Shown here: positions 52,783 to 55,474 of the stretch, piece by piece
Layout: every line of letters begins with the position of its first letter
Position numbering within the stretch: position 1 is the first letter of the stretch
From: Porodaedalea pini
Lineage: Eukaryota > Basidiomycota > Agaricomycetes > Hymenochaetales > Hymenochaetaceae
Length of the DNA stretch: 55,474 nucleotides
Direction: 5' to 3'
NCBI GenBank assembly: GCA_002794775.1
Contig: NBAY01000142.1
Span: 1 to 55,474 of the forward strand
Notes under the pieces: generated by a model
What the model was told of the DNA's origin: nothing
The model's database searches: none
Seen by the model: the letters and a program-made list of their open reading frames with translations, nothing else
Translations under genes and position numbers: made by a program

Positions 52783-55469
52783 CTACAGCAGCGAGACGGG
52801 AACGTTACAGTGCATAGAGGGAATGCGATTGAAATATCGAACGAAGGTCTCAACGTAGAATGAGATCAAGGGACAGAAGTCCTTCACACTGGCACCTACG
52901 CTCGTGGGGAAGCCAGGCCACACCTTCAGAATGAGGAAAAGGGCCTCGACGGAGCCGTCGTCCAATTGTTCTCCCCAGTACTCCCTTATCGGCTTCCGTA
53001 TGTCAGGAATGACAGTGGTCGAGCCGTCGGTGGTGCCGAGATAGATGCGGCTCAATAGAGCATTCTGTTGCCGATGCTCGTCCGTTGTCATGCATTCGCG
53101 CGGCAGGATCAGTTGATCGAGCGCATACAGCTCGTACCGGAATAAAAGCTCGGAAAGTTCCCACTGGACTTCCATTCGAAGGACCTTGTTGCGGCCTATG
53201 CAGTCCGTTGAGACGGATTTACCGCGCCATACCTGCTGCTTAGTTCGATCGAACGGCTCCAAGTGGCGCTCGACGCCGAACACGACCTTGATGGTCGCCT
53301 TGTCGGAAATTCGTTGCCGTTTCACGGGAGGCAAGTCGCTCGCGTCTGGCGTGTCACGATCATGCGAAGAGAGAGAGATGTGACTGGCAGCCTGTCTGGA
53401 TGGACTGGCATCTAGTACCGAAGGCATCCTGTTGTAGATGCGCTCTACGAATGGATCGGCGGTGTTCGGTGGGAGCAGCGTGGACTTCATGTAGTCGCCG
53501 TGCACGATGGTCTTCCAGTCTCGCAGCCTGCGCCATATTAACTTGTCGAAGATGCCGCCTTTGAGGAGCATATCAATCAATGTAGGCCGTATACGGATGT
53601 AGTTGAGATAAAGATCCGCCGTCTTTTCTGCGCTGGGGTGGATGAGCAGGAAAGGTGGAGGGAGTGGGTAGAGTGCAGCGTGGGTCTTGTTCTGGCCTAT
53701 GGTGCCGAGTTTCGTCAGACTGCCCAACACGACCTTGTGGTACGAAGGCAGGTCCGGTCGACCATCAACTCCGTTCAGTATGTGGAGGATACGAGCGTAG
53801 TTAATGTAAGGCTCGCTTTGCGCCTTCTGCTTCCCCTTGTTCTCCGCCTTTTCTTTCTCGGCCCTCTTCTTGAAGCTCTTCTTCTTCTTTGAAGGTACGT
53901 TCACCCGGGACGCTGCGTCAGTGGAAGGGACTGAAGACAAAGGTATTGAAGGAGGAGCCTGAGTGTGTTTCGTAGCAGACGACGATGACGAAGGATGACT
54001 GAAAGCGGGAGCTCCGGGTTGATGATTCTGAAAGCCGTACATTTGCTCGAGGAGCTCGCTGATGTCGTCTTCCACCATGAACTGACTCCTCGACAGATCT
54101 CGCAAATGCGCATCCAGTTGAAAGCTAAAGCCGTCGTGAAGAGGCCTTCCTTTAAATTGGAATAAGCCGCTTTCAACGTACTTCGACCATGGAACACAAT
54201 CCCGGACGGCAAAAATTTTTCCATCTAACTGTTCATGCCGACAAATGAACCACACAGGTATACCGATCCGATAGAGGTGGTTGACGACGGAGGGCTCGGT
54301 AGTGAATGTGCCGCGAACAGGCAGGATCTCTGTTTCATAGGATTGCTTCGACTTGATGCGCGGCAGCACGACATCGAGGTACGTATGCAGCCCATGCAGT
54401 TCGAGAATGGAGCGCTGGATGTCGCGTACAGTGAACAACGTCTGCCGCCAGCTGCTTTTCAGGAGGCGAAGGCGCTCGACTCCAAACTGGCCCGCTTGCA
54501 AGCACCGCCTGTATGTCTTGTCCATTCCGTCGTCGGACCCTTCTTGCCTGCGTATCGAGCCACTAGTTCGCGTTTTCGCCGCTATCAAGAGCAGTGCGGT
54601 TTCCAAATTGTCGATAAGTTCTCGACGCAACCGGCCGACTTGCATCTGCGGTTTGTTGTCGTGCCAGTGCTCCTTGTTACCATCCTCGTCGAGCAGGAGG
54701 ACCTCCGTAAAGTCCTCAGACTCTTTGGGATCGTACAAAGGAATGTCTACGACGAGAGAACAAAGGCGCACAAAGCTACCCGTGGTGTTATTCACATCGA
54801 ACGGGATGCAAGCGTGATGGATGGAAGTTTTTGAGAAAAATTGGGGCCATCGGCTGTATTCGTGACCTCCCCAAAAGCCATCGACATGTTTGAGAACACC
54901 AAGTTTCTCATTCACTATCGGGTATTGCGGTACCCAGTTTGCGTTCGGACTCGAGATGACGTTCTTGTTATACTGCATATCCGCCAAAACTCGGGCATCT
55001 AGGGCTCGTACTGGGTATACACTCTCATCTGCGTGCGAATACTTTAGAATGCATTTCAGAATCAGCAGCTCGCAAACGTACCGAGATCATGCGTCTTTTT
55101 CAAAGGTAAGGAATTCTGTTGTTGTCCTTCGCTCCTCGAACGACGCTCATCGCCCCACGAGCCAGGCTCATCGCCCCACGGGCCAGGCTCATTGCTCCAT
55201 GAGCCAAGCTCTCCGTCCCACTGGTACGAGCCTTGCTCCTTGCGCCCCGAGCCTTGCTCTTTGCCCCCCGAGCCTTGCTCTTTGCCCCACGAGCGAAGCT
55301 CCCACTGGCCCGAGCCTTGCTCTTTGCCCCCCAAGCCTTGCTCTTTGCCCCCCGAGCCTTGCTCCTTGCCCCACGAGCCAAGCTCCCACTGGCACGAGTC
55401 TTGCTCTTCGCCCCACGAGCTATTCTCGCCATTCGTACCATACCAAGAGTAATCACCTCCGCTTGACAT
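52783..55469 (-). CDS. Protein of unknown function, lineage-expanded Agaricomycete type, with repeat N-terminus
   Basis: Two exons, 55469-55082 and 55028-52783; the 53-nt intron starts GTACG and ends CGCAG; 877 aa. Residues about 10-110 are low-complexity repeats of Gly, Ser, Lys, Glu, Gln and Trp (units such as GSGGKEQ and SWGKEQ). The rest is globular: an N-terminal part with NWVPQYPIVNEKLGVLKHVD; a segment GTFTTEPSVVNHLYRIGIPVW; a Lys/Glu-rich stretch (KKKKSFKKRAEKEKAENKGK) that could be a nuclear signal; and a C-terminal part with VQWELSELLFRYELYALDQ. Text like GIPVW and FRYELLALD recurs, as far as I recall, in many uncharacterised proteins of mushroom-forming fungi; no function is known to me. 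The ATG at 55469 is five bases from the window edge, so earlier exons cannot be excluded. Confidence 0.75.
55180..55440. repeat. Coding minisatellite, about 21-nt units
   Basis: Repeated GAGCCTTGCTC / TTTGCCCC blocks (plus-strand reading) in multiples of three encode the GSGGKEQ repeats of the N-terminus of the 877-residue protein. Unit order is not strictly regular: SWGKEQ units interrupt the GSGGKEQ runs. Confidence 0.85.
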
Positions 55470-55474
55470 CTTGA

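Noticed and set aside
1..55474. CRISPR arrays, rRNA genes or bacterial-type operons.
   Set aside because: No regular spaced repeats, no rRNA-like sequence, and spliced eukaryotic genes throughout.

Overview
The window is nuclear DNA of a filamentous basidiomycete, most likely a wood- or litter-decaying member of the Agaricomycetes. I infer this from the many short GT..AG introns (about 50-70 nt, up to 13 exons per gene), a GPI-type trehalase, an AA9 polysaccharide monooxygenase with a CBM1 cellulose-binding tail, a tandem P450 pair, and fungal chromovirus-type Ty3 and Tad/I-like LINE retrotransposons. All gene models were built by hand from reading frames, splice sites and family motifs; no database search was possible.

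Layout, left to right. (1) 1-430: a TATA-driven 49-residue ORF, followed by about 3.7 kb with no convincing gene. (2) 4129-7311 (-): nine-exon GPI-anchored GH37 trehalase. (3) 8020-9637 (+): F-box protein with a WD40-like C-terminal half. (4) 10812-14985 (+): 1305-residue Cdc25-type Ras exchange factor with an SH3 domain. (5) 17191-18686 (+): nine-exon aquaglyceroporin. (6) 18995-21042 (-): NCA2 homologue, a mitochondrial protein, convergent with the aquaporin. (7) 21169-39979: an 18.8-kb nest of three retrotransposons placed 126 bp upstream of the NCA2 start codon. (8) 40248-41822 (-): AA9 monooxygenase with CBM1. (9) 42475-43199 (-): VPS37, an ESCRT-I subunit. (10) 43568-45910 and 49028-51367 (-): two P450 genes with identical 13-exon structures, from a segmental duplication that includes their promoters. 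(11) 52783-55469 (-): 877-residue protein of unknown function with a minisatellite-encoded repeat N-terminus.

The centrepiece is the nest. A Tad/I-like LINE (minus strand, 11-bp target-site duplication) is split in its RNase H coding region by Ty3 element 1 (minus strand, 5-bp duplication GTCTG). Element 1 is split inside pol by Ty3 element 2 (plus strand, 5-bp duplication CGGAC). Every junction resolves to the base and the host reading frame closes when the insert is removed, so the order LINE, element 1, element 2 is firm. LTR comparison agrees: element 2 LTRs look identical over 389 bp, and element 1 LTRs differ at 3 of 413 positions by eye.

The Ty3 elements show a compact life-cycle design. 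An 11-nt primer-binding site next to the 5' LTR is complementary to the predicted 5' end of the transcript (Tf1-type self-priming). A GGGTTTT slippery heptamer with a downstream stem sits at the gag/pol junction (-1 frameshift). The pol stop codon abuts the 3' LTR, with the polypurine tract inside the coding sequence. Each copy carries a likely defect: element 1 has Asn for the second catalytic Asp of integrase, and element 2 has an in-frame TGA before the chromodomain. The ordinary genes form no obvious operon or pathway; trehalase, aquaglyceroporin, Ras exchange factor and AA9 fit carbon use, osmotic response and lignocellulose decay in such a fungus.
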